Shown here: in pieces, positions 17,800 to 26,510 of the stretch
Layout: every line of letters begins with the position of its first letter
How positions within the stretch are numbered: the stretch's first letter is position 1
DNA from: Paenibacillus sp. HB172176
GTDB lineage: Bacteria; Bacillota; Bacilli; Paenibacillales; Paenibacillaceae
NCBI RefSeq assembly: GCF_011947265.1
Contig: NZ_JAATHD010000016.1
Span: 62,001-126,000, forward strand
Direction: 5' to 3'
Length of the DNA stretch: 64,000 bases
Made by a program: the position numbers and the translations under genes
The notes under the pieces: generated by a model
Seen by the model: the letters and a program-made list of their open reading frames with translations, nothing else
Database searches by the model: none
Told to the model about the DNA's origin: nothing

Positions 17800-18267
17800 C
17801 TACAATCTGGTAATAATGAAATCCGTTATTTCCACCTTCAACAACTTTCCATCATTCGGAATGACGGGATTGATCAGATTAAGAAGCTTCGATTCAAGAG
17901 CGTCTTCGCCCTTGGAACCTTCGAGATCCTCCTGGGAAACATCGGCCAATGTCCGGCTAATAATCGGTTTAATCTCGATGTCCAGAAGCTTATCGAAGTT
18001 CTCCTTCGTTTTCTTGCTGTCCAGTTGAAAAGCAAAGCTCATAATCACGACATAGTCGGAGTCCTGAATGTTTCTGCGGAAATCTTTAAGGATGGACGTT
18101 TCTTCCACTCTTTCATCTGCGGAAAGCTCCTTAACCTCCACTTTGGCGTTTTCTGCCGTCTCATTCGCAGGATCATTGAAGAACGACCGAAACAGTATGA
18201 TTGAAACTATGGCAATGAGTGTAATAGACAATAGAATCGTAATTAACCAAGGCAACATTTTCTTCAT
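17800..18267 (-). CDS. fliL: Flagellar basal-body protein FliL
   Basis: 155 residues. One N-terminal membrane helix (LPWLITILLSITLIAIVSII) is followed by an extracytoplasmic domain with DYVVIMSFAFQLDSKKTKEN and VEITDFIITRL at the end. FliL surrounds the motor's stator units and stabilises torque. Its ATG overlaps the flbD stop by 4 bp and follows GGAGGGG. A 95-bp gap separates it from fliM, one of the larger gaps inside the operon. Confidence 0.93.
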   Translation of the reverse strand: MKKMLPWLITILLSITLIAIVSIILFRSFFNDPANETAENAKVEVKELSADERVEETSILKDFRRNIQDSDYVVIMSFAFQLDSKKTKENFDKLLDIEIKPIISRTLADVSQEDLEGSKGEDALESKLLNLINPVIPNDGKLLKVEITDFIITRL

Positions 18268-18491
18268 GTCGAAGGCCCCTCCATCTGGTCGAGTTTCTGT
18301 GCCGCTGCGACGAGGCCGATTGATTGAAGATACTGCTGATTAAGCAATATCAGCTCATTTGCTCTCTCTTTCACAACAAGTTTGTTGCCGGTTGTCAGAG
18401 TAATGACAGTATCAGCAGCTTCTTCAATCCATTCGATAAGCAAGGCATTAATGACAATCTTGGTGCCGTTAATTCGAGTGACGGTGATCAT
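18264..18491 (-). CDS. flbD: Flagellar FlbD-family protein
   Basis: 75 residues matching the small FlbD family: MITVTRINGTKIVINALLIE at the start, followed by a TVITLTTGNKLVVKE strand pair. The molecular role is not established; in Bacillus the homologue (SwrD/YlzI) increases motor torque. The ATG follows GGGGGG with about six bases spacing and the gene overlaps fliL by 4 bp. It lies directly after the hook gene, the usual context. Confidence 0.9.
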   Translation of the reverse strand: MITVTRINGTKIVINALLIEWIEEAADTVITLTTGNKLVVKERANELILLNQQYLQSIGLVAAAQKLDQMEGPST

Positions 18492-18556
18492 CAGCTTCCC
18501 CCCTGAGCTTAGTAGGGGAGGCTGGCAGCCTCCCGCTCATTCATTGCTTTCTATCT

Positions 18557-19369
18557 TTAACGCTTCAGATTGACGACTTCTTGAAGAATTTCATCCGAGG
18601 TCGTAATAATACGCGAATTGGCTTGGAAGCCGCGCTGAGCAACAATCATCTCCGTGAACTCGGCCGTGAGGTCGACATTGGACATTTCAAGCTGACCGGA
18701 AATAATAGCTCCAGTTCCAGTCTCGGGATCATTAGCCGTCAACAGCTCGAATTCGCCATCCGGATTCGCGTTGACGGTCATGCGATATAAATTCCCGCCC
18801 AGCTTTTCAAGTCCGCTTGGATTGACGACCTTGGCAATGCCGATTTGAGCAACTTCTGTTTGTCCATCCGCAGTGACGCCGATAATCGTGCCATCCTGCG
18901 CGATCGAGAACGCTGTTACCTCTTCATCCAGCACAATAGGCGAACCGTCTGAGCTGAGCACGAACATGCCGTCTGAGGTTACGAGTTGTCTGTCCGCATC
19001 CAATGTGAAGTTGCCTGCTCTTGTCAGCAGCTGCTCCGTGCCGTCTCCAGCCGATACAACGAAAAATCCGTCGCCGTCGATGCGAAGATCCGTTGGCTGG
19101 TTTGTCGTCATCGCGCTCCCTGCAGTATGAATCGTGTCAATTGCGCCGATAGATACGCCCAGACCGATTTGCTTCGCGTTCACGCCGCCGCTCTCCCCTT
19201 CTTCGGGAGCGGTTACGCCTGATACCGTTTGGCTCAGTATATCCTGGAACATAACTCGTCCGGCCTTGAAGCCCACTGTGTTGACGTTCGCAATGTTATT
19301 CCCGATTACATCCAGCTTGGTTTGAAAGCCCCTCATGCCGGAAACGCCTGAATACATGGATCTTAACAT
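18557..19369 (-). CDS. flgE: Flagellar hook protein FlgE (annotated FlgG in many genomes)
   Basis: 270 residues, close to the short Bacillus hook protein. The N-terminal rod/hook motif is MLRSMYSGVSGMRGFQTKLD followed by IGNNIANVNTVGFK. A central domain contains LRIDGDGFFVVSAGD, and the C-terminal helix is MIVAQRGFQANSRIITTSDE. The sequence alone does not separate a short FlgE from FlgG; position after fliK-flgD argues for the hook subunit. The ATG follows GGAGG. It lies 87 bp after the preceding small gene, a gap that holds hairpins and a perfect TATAAT. Confidence 0.9.
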   Translation of the reverse strand: MLRSMYSGVSGMRGFQTKLDVIGNNIANVNTVGFKAGRVMFQDILSQTVSGVTAPEEGESGGVNAKQIGLGVSIGAIDTIHTAGSAMTTNQPTDLRIDGDGFFVVSAGDGTEQLLTRAGNFTLDADRQLVTSDGMFVLSSDGSPIVLDEEVTAFSIAQDGTIIGVTADGQTEVAQIGIAKVVNPSGLEKLGGNLYRMTVNANPDGEFELLTANDPETGTGAIISGQLEMSNVDLTAEFTEMIVAQRGFQANSRIITTSDEILQEVVNLKR

Positions 19370-19395
19370 AGATTCGATTCCTCCATTTTCAACTC

Positions 19396-19424
19396 ATTAT
19401 AATGATTCAAGTTGCATCAATCGA
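19396..19424 (-). promoter_or_regulatory. Candidate internal promoter before flgE
   Basis: Reading the minus strand, TCGATT (19424-19419) and a perfect TATAAT (19401-19396) are separated by 17 bp. The -35 match is weak. Two short inverted repeats lie at or just upstream: AGTTGC/GCAACT (19410-19433) and ATAGGC/GCCTAT (19434-19460). This could give extra hook transcription, or the hairpins could trim the operon transcript. Confidence 0.35.
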
Positions 19425-19456
19425 TCCGCAACTATAGGCCTCCTGCGCGGTCCAGC

Positions 19457-19843
19457 CTATGATAATATAATGGCGCTGTCGATCTTCGTGAACACATTGC
19501 TTTTCATTTGGTTGCCGTCCATTGCTGTTACAACGGTTCGGCTAGGAACATTCACAATCATCGCAATATCTCGATAAACGATAAGCGAGTCCTTTGCTCC
19601 TTTTGAAGCCGCTTGATCCACTGCATCTCTAATTTTGTCAAGCGATTCCGGTTGAAGCTGAATACCGCGCTCAGCCATTCTCGTCTCGGCATGGCGGCTG
19701 AAATTAAGCACTTCGGATTGAAGCATTTTCTGGAACGGAGAATCCTTCGCCGCTTTCTTCAGATCGGAATGGACGAATTTCTCAAGCTGCAAGGGAGCGC
19801 TTCTTATTGGATACATGTGGCTGATCTTCATGCCATCGCTCAT
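19457..19843 (-). CDS. Small flagellar operon protein (TIGR02530-like)
   Basis: 128 residues. The core has the pattern of the flagellar operon family TIGR02530: NFSRHAETRMAERGIQL near residue 47, then GAKDSLIVYRDIAMIVNVPS and RTVVTAMD, ending in NVFTKIDSAIIL. The function is not known. It lies between flgD and flgE, where this family is always found, and its ATG overlaps the flgD stop by 4 bp. A role in hook cap or hook assembly is only an inference from that place. Confidence 0.88.
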   Translation of the reverse strand: MSDGMKISHMYPIRSAPLQLEKFVHSDLKKAAKDSPFQKMLQSEVLNFSRHAETRMAERGIQLQPESLDKIRDAVDQAASKGAKDSLIVYRDIAMIVNVPSRTVVTAMDGNQMKSNVFTKIDSAIILS

Positions 19844-20454
19844 GCTCCTTCACCTTCTTCCGAACTGCCGCCGGACTCCTCGCCAGATTCCGAGCCTTCA
19901 GTCGCATCGGTACCGTCTGTCGTATCAGTACCGTCCGTTGTATCGGTACCGTCCGTTGTATCGGTACCGTCTGCGGGATCAGTTCCGTCCGTTTCTCCCC
20001 CGGTTTCCGAATCGCTTGGCCCGTTGACAGAAATAGAAGTTACATAATCGAGCCCGACCTCCATGCTGCCGGATCTCGCATATAAGAGTCCATCCTTCGA
20101 AACAATCGAATCGACAATGCCTCCTAATGTCTGAATGTCGCCCGACTCATCGTATTCATTCCACTCAATATACTTGCCTATCAAGCTTGACGCCGAGCCT
20201 ATATTCTGTCTCATTAACGCGAGCTCCGACGACATGTTCATCAACTGCTCAACAGAAGTAAATTGAGCCATCTGGGCGATAAAGTCTTTGTCCTGCATGG
20301 GTTGCATCGGATCCTGATTGCGAAGCTGCGTAACCAGAATGGATAAGAATTGATCCTTGCCAAGCGTATCGCTGGGTTGCCTTTCGGCCGCTGCTTGCAC
20401 ATTCGAGGCAGCGTAATTCGGCCATATTGTTTGGGTAGAAATAGCATCAGACAT
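19840..20454 (-). CDS. flgD: Flagellar hook capping protein FlgD
   Basis: 204 residues from the ATG of MSDAISTQTIWPNYAASNVQ, preceded by GGAGGTG. The conserved N-terminal part is LGKDQFLSILVTQLRNQDPM followed by DKDFIAQMAQFTSVEQLMNM. The protein lacks a clear C-terminal fibronectin-like domain and instead ends in an acidic Gly/Asp/Thr/Glu/Ser tail of about 55 residues built by a DNA repeat (19901-19990). FlgD caps the growing hook and is exported. The N-terminal call is firm; the tail is probably lineage specific. Confidence 0.93.
   Translation of the reverse strand: MSDAISTQTIWPNYAASNVQAAAERQPSDTLGKDQFLSILVTQLRNQDPMQPMQDKDFIAQMAQFTSVEQLMNMSSELALMRQNIGSASSLIGKYIEWNEYDESGDIQTLGGIVDSIVSKDGLLYARSGSMEVGLDYVTSISVNGPSDSETGGETDGTDPADGTDTTDGTDTTDGTDTTDGTDATEGSESGEESGGSSEEGEGA
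19901..19990 (-). repeat. Five 18-bp tandem repeats in flgD
   Basis: Five successive 18-bp units begin at 19901, 19919, 19937, 19955 and 19973. They share a core like GTATCGGTACCGTC and differ at a few positions. On the coding strand each unit gives a six-residue block of the type TDGTDT. The third and fourth units differ only at the last base, so the array looks young and could change length by slippage. Confidence 0.9.
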
Positions 20455-20498
20455 CTTTTCGTTCACCTCCAATTCCGATTCATGATGGGAATCAAATC

Positions 20499-21905
20499 CT
20501 AAGCAGTTTCGTTAATCGCTCTGCCATAGCCCAATCCTTGAATAGCCGCTTGTTCGTCAAGCTCTGCCTCGAAGGATTCAGTAGCGTTCTGAGCTCCGGC
20601 AGAGCCTTGCTGTCCTCTCGAGAATGACTGGCCGTTGTTCTGTTGATTGAACGACTGACCGCCAAGTTGCAGCGTCGGCTGTGTCTGGGTCACTTGCAGC
20701 TTGTCTACATGCAGTCCTTGCGCCTGAAGCGAGGCTCTAAGCTGAGCCATCTGATTATCCAGCATATCCTTGGCCGCAGCCGTATCCGTGTGGAATACCG
20801 CAGTCAATATGCCGTTCTGCATCGAAAGTCTAACATCCACTTGTCCCAAATGCTCGGGCATCAGCATAAGCTTGGCTTCGGAATTGCCGTTCAAAGTCTG
20901 AATTTGAAGCTTCTGAACGAGCAGTCCGTTCATCGTATCCGCAAAATCATCCGCGAGTACATAGGCGGTTGGCGCTGACTGATTGTTGATGAGCGGCGTC
21001 AAATCCCTTAAGTTGTTCGCATTGCTGGACTGCAGAAGACCGATTGGAAGAATGTCTGACACATCCGAAGCCATCATTGCAGGCGTTTGTTGACCCGCAA
21101 GCCCGTCCGCATCCGTCGTCTGAACCTCTTGAGCGCTCGCCCCTTGCAAAGCCGTATTCATCGCCAACTGCGTTAATCGCTGCAGCTGTTTAATTGCATC
21201 CTTCTCCTCGTTAGAAGATACGGCAGTCAACCATTCCGGCGCAGAAAATTTTGATTCTTGGGGCTGCTTCTCAGAATCCTTCGTCAATCCGGCAAGAGCA
21301 GTCGCGATCAATTTGACTTCCTGCCCTGCAAGCAATAGCAAAGCTTGTCCTGATGATGATTGAAGTCCGGTTTGCGCAAGTGCGGCTTGAAGCTGCAGAA
21401 GACCGTCTTGAAGATTGCTTTTCAACTGCGCCGCGCTTATCTGCGACTGCATTGCAGCAGCTCCTTGGGAGCCTTCCTCTCCTGACGCAATTGGCTTGGC
21501 AACAGTCGCAATCGGAACTCCCATCATAGCCAGCAAGGCGTTTAGTTGATCGTTCAAGTCAATCAAATCTTCCTTGTCCAGGTCATCCGAATCCCCGGCA
21601 TTCTGGTCATCGTCGCCTGAGAGCTTGTCAATCAACTCATCAATCATCTTCATCAAACTTCCTAGATCAATTGCCATATCGTCATTTTCAGCGGAAGCTG
21701 CAGTATCGTCTCCCCCGATGAGCGCTGCCACATTCGCGAACAACTTCCCCTCCGGCTTTGAATCCGTCTTGCTGCTTCCAATTTGCTGAACGAGAACCTT
21801 TTGAAATCCTCCGGCCGCGTTTAAAGCATTCGATTTTGCAAGAGCTGACCCAGAGGATGAAGAGCTCGCTTGAGCCGCTGACAGTTTTGGCATTGTCATA
21901 TCCAT
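20499..21905 (-). CDS. fliK: Flagellar hook-length control protein FliK
   Basis: 468 residues. The first 350 are Gln/Ala/Ser-rich and weakly conserved, as usual for this export ruler. The C-terminal globular domain is clear: LMLMPEHLGQVDVRLSMQNG, then LTAVFHTDTAAAKDMLDNQM and LRASLQAQGLHVDKLQV. A Gln/Gly-rich tail follows. FliK measures the hook and triggers the FlhB specificity switch. The ATG follows GGGAGGTGAAAAA. It is the first of two FliK-like proteins in the window; the other is at 42653-44698. Confidence 0.92.
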   Translation of the reverse strand: MDMTMPKLSAAQASSSSSGSALAKSNALNAAGGFQKVLVQQIGSSKTDSKPEGKLFANVAALIGGDDTAASAENDDMAIDLGSLMKMIDELIDKLSGDDDQNAGDSDDLDKEDLIDLNDQLNALLAMMGVPIATVAKPIASGEEGSQGAAAMQSQISAAQLKSNLQDGLLQLQAALAQTGLQSSSGQALLLLAGQEVKLIATALAGLTKDSEKQPQESKFSAPEWLTAVSSNEEKDAIKQLQRLTQLAMNTALQGASAQEVQTTDADGLAGQQTPAMMASDVSDILPIGLLQSSNANNLRDLTPLINNQSAPTAYVLADDFADTMNGLLVQKLQIQTLNGNSEAKLMLMPEHLGQVDVRLSMQNGILTAVFHTDTAAAKDMLDNQMAQLRASLQAQGLHVDKLQVTQTQPTLQLGGQSFNQQNNGQSFSRGQQGSAGAQNATESFEAELDEQAAIQGLGYGRAINETA

Positions 21906-21945
21906 TTTTTCACCTCCCTTCCTAATTGGACTTGCAAATCTTTCG

Positions 21946-22851
21946 TTAACTGCCTTCCATTAATTTGGCCATTATCGATGCCGTTGCATTCTGGTCGATA
22001 TTCGACATCTCCGACAGCAGCCCGGAACGTGTCGCGTTATTTACGGAATTCAAAATTCTCAGCACTTTCGTTGAAGAGATGCCTGTCATCTTCAAGAGCA
22101 GCTGCGCGGCGCTTTTCGCATCCATGGCGGCAAAGGTCGCGCTTAGCTGACTGTCGTCCAATGTGGAAGCCTGGGAAGCGGCCGCGTCAGCCTGGGCGGC
22201 TATGATTTCATCCTGCAAAGCGGCAATTTGCAAATCCTTGGCGCTTTCGTTGTCCTTCAGCTTCATTGTCGCTTCTGCGGCAATTTTCGGATCCATCTTC
22301 TCCATGATCTTTCCGCGATCATCCCCGCGCATGGTCGAGAACAGCAGCACCATTTCGTCCAGCGACATGCTTTGAATGATAGGAGCCGCTTTGCTTGGCG
22401 TCATATCCGTGAACATGCCTGCAAGATCATTGATCTTCGCCGCATATTGTTCATCCGTCAGCAACTTTTCCTCGTTTTCCTGCTTCAGCGTTTCATTCTC
22501 TTGCTGCAGCTGCTCCACTGTCTGGCCGTTCTGCTCCTTATCCGCCGTTGCTTGCGCCAGCTCATTCTGCGCAGCGGCAAGCTCGGTTTCAAGCTCGTCG
22601 ATTTTTTCTTTCAGCTTAATCGAGCGAATTTGATCGTCATCCATCGTATTTCCCGCAACCTTCGGCTCAGGAAGCACATCTCGAAGGATCGGAACCTCCT
22701 GGCCGAAGCTCAACGCGCGATTTCGGAAATCCATATCGAACAAGGTCAGAAGCACGAATAACAACGCGATGACGAATAATATGGGCACCATCATGAACAG
22801 GAATCGCTCTACTCCGCTGTAGCCTTGCTTCTCCATACTTGTGTCCGCCAA
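21946..22851 (-). CDS. MotE-like membrane protein with MgtE-N-type domain (YlxF)
   Basis: 301 residues from a TTG start about nine bases after GGGAG; an ATG at 22836 is an alternative. One N-terminal membrane helix (FLFMMVPILFVIALLFVLLT) leads to a long Glu/Gln/Ala-rich coiled coil at about residues 85-135. After it comes a helical domain with MTPSKAAPIIQSMSLDEMVL and AAMDAKSAAQLLLKMTGISS, the repeat type of the MgtE N-terminal domain. MotE in other bacteria chaperones the stator component MotC. It sits between fliJ and fliK, as ylxF does in Bacillus. The precise role here is not known. Confidence 0.85.
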   Translation of the reverse strand: MADTSMEKQGYSGVERFLFMMVPILFVIALLFVLLTLFDMDFRNRALSFGQEVPILRDVLPEPKVAGNTMDDDQIRSIKLKEKIDELETELAAAQNELAQATADKEQNGQTVEQLQQENETLKQENEEKLLTDEQYAAKINDLAGMFTDMTPSKAAPIIQSMSLDEMVLLFSTMRGDDRGKIMEKMDPKIAAEATMKLKDNESAKDLQIAALQDEIIAAQADAAASQASTLDDSQLSATFAAMDAKSAAQLLLKMTGISSTKVLRILNSVNNATRSGLLSEMSNIDQNATASIMAKLMEGS

Positions 22852-22885
22852 TTCCTATCACTCCCTCTAGCGGGCATTCATGCCA

Positions 22886-23326
22886 TTACTGTGCTCCCAT
22901 CTTGAATCTGACGGTAGCCATTTCATCCAGTTCGTTTTGTTCCTTGATGCTCATTTCTTGTCGGTAGGTGTGGAAGGCGTTATCCTTCGCTTTCAACCAT
23001 ACCTTCTCATCCTTCATCTTGTCAGAGAGCCGAGATCTGCTCTGCTCAACCGCATGCTGGGCATGCTCCACCTGAAGGAGCTTCTTCTCAATACAAGCCT
23101 GCACATGGTCCAAGTACTCCCTAATGATCACAATTTCGGAAAGCGGCACGCCTTCCGCAGATGCGCTTTGGAGCTTGGCTTCCCAATCCGCTTTGGCTTG
23201 CTGGAGCTCATTTAGCGACGCTTCCTGTGCGGACAACAGGCTAAGCGCATTGGATAACAGCCATTCCGCCTGTGTTTTCTGACTCTTCTTCAAATCCACG
23301 ACCTTCTGGAACGAGTACTGGAACAT
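22886..23326 (-). CDS. fliJ: Flagellar export chaperone FliJ
   Basis: 146 residues, almost entirely one long coiled coil: MFQYSFQKVVDLKKSQKTQA, followed by AEWLLSNALSLLSAQEASLN and further Gln/Lys/Glu heptads. FliJ links the FliI ATPase to the FlhA export gate. The start is uncertain. The ATG at 23326 has no good ribosome binding site, a GTG at 23332 is better spaced from AGGAG, and a TTG at 23344 overlaps the fliI stop. Position after fliI supports the call. Confidence 0.9.
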   Translation of the reverse strand: MFQYSFQKVVDLKKSQKTQAEWLLSNALSLLSAQEASLNELQQAKADWEAKLQSASAEGVPLSEIVIIREYLDHVQACIEKKLLQVEHAQHAVEQSRSRLSDKMKDEKVWLKAKDNAFHTYRQEMSIKEQNELDEMATVRFKMGAQ

Positions 23327-23340
23327 GGCCACTTGCCGGA

Positions 23341-24666
23341 TCAACTCCTGTAAAATTGTTGGATTAGCTTATCCTGAGCTTGCTTCAGCGTGACCTTCTC
23401 CGATGTTTTCTGCTTCACGAAAGCCAGTATCTCGTCCATCGATGAAATAGCCAAATCAATTTCTTTGTTCGATCCTTGCTGATACGCCCCAATATTGATC
23501 AGATCTTCCGAATCTTTATAAATAGATAGCAGCCTTTTCATTTCGTTAGCGGCATCCTGCTGCTCGTCCGTCACGATTTCTTTCATAACGCGGCTGACAG
23601 ATGCAAGAACATCAATCGCGGGAAATTGACCCTTGTTGGCCAAATGCCTGCTGAGCACAATATGACCGTCCAATATGCCGCGCACCGCGTCGGCTATCGG
23701 CTCATTCATATCGTCACCGTCAACCAGAACGGTATAGAAGGCGGTTATAGAGCCGGCCGGACCTGTTCCCGCCCTCTCCAGAAGCTTAGGCAGAGCTGCG
23801 AAAACAGAAGGCGTGTAACCTCTTGTTGCCGGAGGTTCTCCGATTGCAAGCCCGACTTCGCGAAGCGCCATCGCATATCTGGTGACACTGTCCATCATCA
23901 GCATGACGTTCAGACCGCGATCACGGAAATATTCAGCGATAGTCGTTGCGATAAGGGCTCCTTTCATCCTAATTAAAGCAGGCTGATCGGATGTCGCGAC
24001 GATGACCACAGACCGTGCAAGTCCCTCGGGACCGAGATCCTTCTCGATAAACTCGAGGACCTCCCGACCTCGTTCTCCGATAAGCGCGATGACATTCACG
24101 TCTGCGGAGGTGTTGCGGGCGACCATGCCGAGCAGTGTGCTCTTGCCGACGCCAGAGCCGGCGAATATACCGACGCGTTGTCCCTGGCCGACAGTCAGCA
24201 AGCCGTCGATGGCTTTCACGCCAACGCTTAACGTCTCTGTGACTCTCGGTCGGTCAAGCGGATTGCTTGGGCTGTTATGCGTAGAATAATGCTGCATTCT
24301 AGCCGGAAGCTTTGATCCGTCCAGCGGATTGCCTAGACCGTCGAGCACCTTGCCAAGCAGCTCAGAGCCGACCTGAACCGTTAATGGCTTGCCCGATCCA
24401 ACAACATCGCAGCCCGGGCTAATCGCATGCAGATCGCCAAGCGGCATAAGCAATACCTTGTTGTCGCGAAAACCGACAACCTCCGCTTTCAACGGCTGAG
24501 CGCTCTTTGAAGGATAGATATAGCAGAGATCGCCGATGCTGGCATCTGGCCCTTCGGACTCGACTGTGAGACCGATGACTTGTGTCACCTTGCCGTTGAT
24601 TCGAACCGGATCCAGCGGTCTGAGATGCTCAAGATACTTCTGCACGTCAAGCTTATTCAGGCTCAT
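23341..24666 (-). CDS. fliI: Flagellar export ATPase FliI
   Basis: 441 residues from MSLNKLDVQKYLEHLRPLDP; GAGGAGAG lies upstream and longer readings would run into fliH. It has the F1-ATPase-beta-like Walker A GIFAGSGVGKSTLLGMVAR, GERGREVLEFIEKDLG, the Walker B LNVMLMMDSVTRYAMALREV and the arginine-finger region VLSRHLANKGQFPAIDVLAS. It powers loading and unfolding of flagellar export substrates. It overlaps fliH by 14 bp. Confidence 0.96.
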   Translation of the reverse strand: MSLNKLDVQKYLEHLRPLDPVRINGKVTQVIGLTVESEGPDASIGDLCYIYPSKSAQPLKAEVVGFRDNKVLLMPLGDLHAISPGCDVVGSGKPLTVQVGSELLGKVLDGLGNPLDGSKLPARMQHYSTHNSPSNPLDRPRVTETLSVGVKAIDGLLTVGQGQRVGIFAGSGVGKSTLLGMVARNTSADVNVIALIGERGREVLEFIEKDLGPEGLARSVVIVATSDQPALIRMKGALIATTIAEYFRDRGLNVMLMMDSVTRYAMALREVGLAIGEPPATRGYTPSVFAALPKLLERAGTGPAGSITAFYTVLVDGDDMNEPIADAVRGILDGHIVLSRHLANKGQFPAIDVLASVSRVMKEIVTDEQQDAANEMKRLLSIYKDSEDLINIGAYQQGSNKEIDLAISSMDEILAFVKQKTSEKVTLKQAQDKLIQQFYRS

Positions 24667-25492
24667 GGGAGTGAACTCTCTCCTCGCCGATATGATGTGA
24701 GAGCTGGAGCAGCTCTTGCTTGATCTCCGAAAGCTGGGTATCGATTCGCGCATCAATGCTGCCGAATGAGGAGCGTATTACGCAGCCCATATCCTTCACA
24801 GTGGAATCCGGCAATATTTGGAGCTCGGCTTGGGAATCGATTGCAGTGTTCAACTCTTCCCGCGAAGCTTGCAAGAATGATAGCTGAGTCGGCGCCACGC
24901 ATAATGTGATCACGCCCTGCTCTCGTCGTCTCGATAAGCTTTGCCGGATGAGCTGAATCGCTGTTTCAGGCGATTGCGTTAATTGCTGACCAATAATTTT
25001 CTCGGCGATTGCACAGCTCAGCTCAACCAGGAACGGCTCTGCTTCCTGGATGATTTGCTCTCGCATCACATAGGCTTGCTTAAGTGTACTCGAGGCAAGA
25101 TCCAGCTTGCTCTGCCATTCGGATTGAAGCTGCTGACGGGATTCCTCGCTGCCTTGCGTAAAGCCGGCTTGGTAGCCTTCATGCCTGGCTTGCTCCGCTG
25201 CAGCTGCGTCAGCTTCCCGCTGTTCCTGCCACCAGTCCTCAATTTGTTGCTTGGCATCCGCAAGGAGCTGCTCGCTTTTCGTTCTTGCATCTTGAAGCTG
25301 CTCGCCGGCAACGGTTTGAGCGTCTTGAATAATTTGATCGCGAAGCGAAATCGTCTCTTCATCCGGTTGCTCTGGTGCGGCAGCAGTGGTTTGTTCTTCC
25401 TGGCTTTCGACCGTTTTGTGCGCATTCGCCGACTGCAATTGCTTTAATTGCTCAATCGTAATGACGCTCGCAGATTTGATTAGTCTAGACAA
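24653..25492 (-). CDS. fliH: Flagellar export ATPase regulator FliH
   Basis: 279 residues if the TTG at 25492 is used, with GGAGG about ten bases upstream; this gives an N-terminus SRLIKSASVITIEQLKQLQS. A GTG at 25531 inside fliG would add 13 residues but has no binding site. The middle is a Gln/Glu/Ala coiled coil with a Gly-x3-Gly stretch (ARHEGYQAGFTQGSEESRQQ). The C-terminal half (FLVELSCAIAEKIIGQQLTQ) is V-type ATPase subunit E-like. FliH holds and inhibits FliI. Confidence 0.88.
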   Translation of the reverse strand: MSRLIKSASVITIEQLKQLQSANAHKTVESQEEQTTAAAPEQPDEETISLRDQIIQDAQTVAGEQLQDARTKSEQLLADAKQQIEDWWQEQREADAAAAEQARHEGYQAGFTQGSEESRQQLQSEWQSKLDLASSTLKQAYVMREQIIQEAEPFLVELSCAIAEKIIGQQLTQSPETAIQLIRQSLSRRREQGVITLCVAPTQLSFLQASREELNTAIDSQAELQILPDSTVKDMGCVIRSSFGSIDARIDTQLSEIKQELLQLSHHIGEERVHSHEPE

Positions 25493-26498
25493 TGATATCG
25501 TCTCCTCCGCCGCGGGCGATAATAATCTCACCCGATTCTTCTAGCCTGCGAATGGTAGCGACAATTCTCGTTTGGGCTTCTTCGACATCGCGCAATCGAA
25601 CGGGACCCATAAATTCCATTTCTTCTTTGAAGGTTTCCGCCATCCTTTTGGACATATTGCGGAAGATCGCTTCCCGCACTTCCTCACTGGCAACCTTGAG
25701 TGCAAGCTGCAGGTCCGCGTTTTCGATGTCGCGGATAATCCGTTGAATGGAACGATTGTCGATGTTGACAATATCTTCGAATACGAACATTCTTTTTTTG
25801 ATTTCTTCGGCAAGCTCGGGATCTTGAATTTCCAGCGAATCCAGTATCGTTCGTTCTGTACCCCGATCGACGCCGTTCAAGATTTGAACAATTGAATCGA
25901 TGCCGCCGGCATTCGTGTAATCCTGAGTGACCGTCGCCGACAGCTTCTGCTCGAGGACGCGTTCAACCTGGGCTATCACCTCAGGAGAAGTGCTGTCCAT
26001 TAGCGCTACTCTCCTGGCAACATCCGCCTGCTTATCCTGAGGCAACGAAGACAGAATTTGCGAAGCCTGCTCGGACTGCAGATACGAGAGCACGAGAGCA
26101 ATCGTCTGCGAATTCTCGTTTTGAATAAAATTGAGAATTTGAGCCGGTTCCGCTTTTCTGGCAAAGTCGAAAGGACGAACCTGCAAGGTTGCGGTCAAGC
26201 GATTAATGACTTCAAGCGCCTTGGACTCCCCCAGCGCCTTCTCAAGAATTTCCCTAGCGTAAGTAATGCCGCCTTGCGAAATATATTCTTGCGCGATGCA
26301 AATCTGATGAAATTCGCTAAGAATCGTTTCGCGATCCAGGCTGTCTACCTTGCGCACATTCGCGATTTCCAGTGTGAGCTGCTCGATCTCGTCATCATGC
26401 AGATGCTTGAAGATTTGAGCGGACACCTCGGGTCCTAATGTAATAAGCAATATTGCAGCTTTTTGACGTCCGGTTAAACCTTGCATGGCTTTGGACAA
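25485..26498 (-). CDS. fliG: Flagellar motor switch protein FliG
   Basis: 337 residues, the usual length. It starts at a TTG seven bases after a run of Gs (AGGGGGG); an ATG four codons later is further away. The conserved N-terminus is LTGRQKAAILLITLGPEVSA, the middle has LSYLQSEQASQILSSLPQDK, and the C-terminal torque helix contains DIENADLQLALKVASEEVRE with the charged residues that face the stator. The C-terminal RLEESGEIIIARGGGDD closes the family. It overlaps fliH or abuts it depending on the fliH start. Confidence 0.97.
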   Translation of the reverse strand: MSKAMQGLTGRQKAAILLITLGPEVSAQIFKHLHDDEIEQLTLEIANVRKVDSLDRETILSEFHQICIAQEYISQGGITYAREILEKALGESKALEVINRLTATLQVRPFDFARKAEPAQILNFIQNENSQTIALVLSYLQSEQASQILSSLPQDKQADVARRVALMDSTSPEVIAQVERVLEQKLSATVTQDYTNAGGIDSIVQILNGVDRGTERTILDSLEIQDPELAEEIKKRMFVFEDIVNIDNRSIQRIIRDIENADLQLALKVASEEVREAIFRNMSKRMAETFKEEMEFMGPVRLRDVEEAQTRIVATIRRLEESGEIIIARGGGDDIIV

Positions 26499-26510
26499 GT
26501 GCGAGCCCCC

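Noticed and set aside
19901..19990. Repeats in flgD as a possible CRISPR array
   Set aside because: The units are 18 bp, contiguous without spacers and in frame with flgD.
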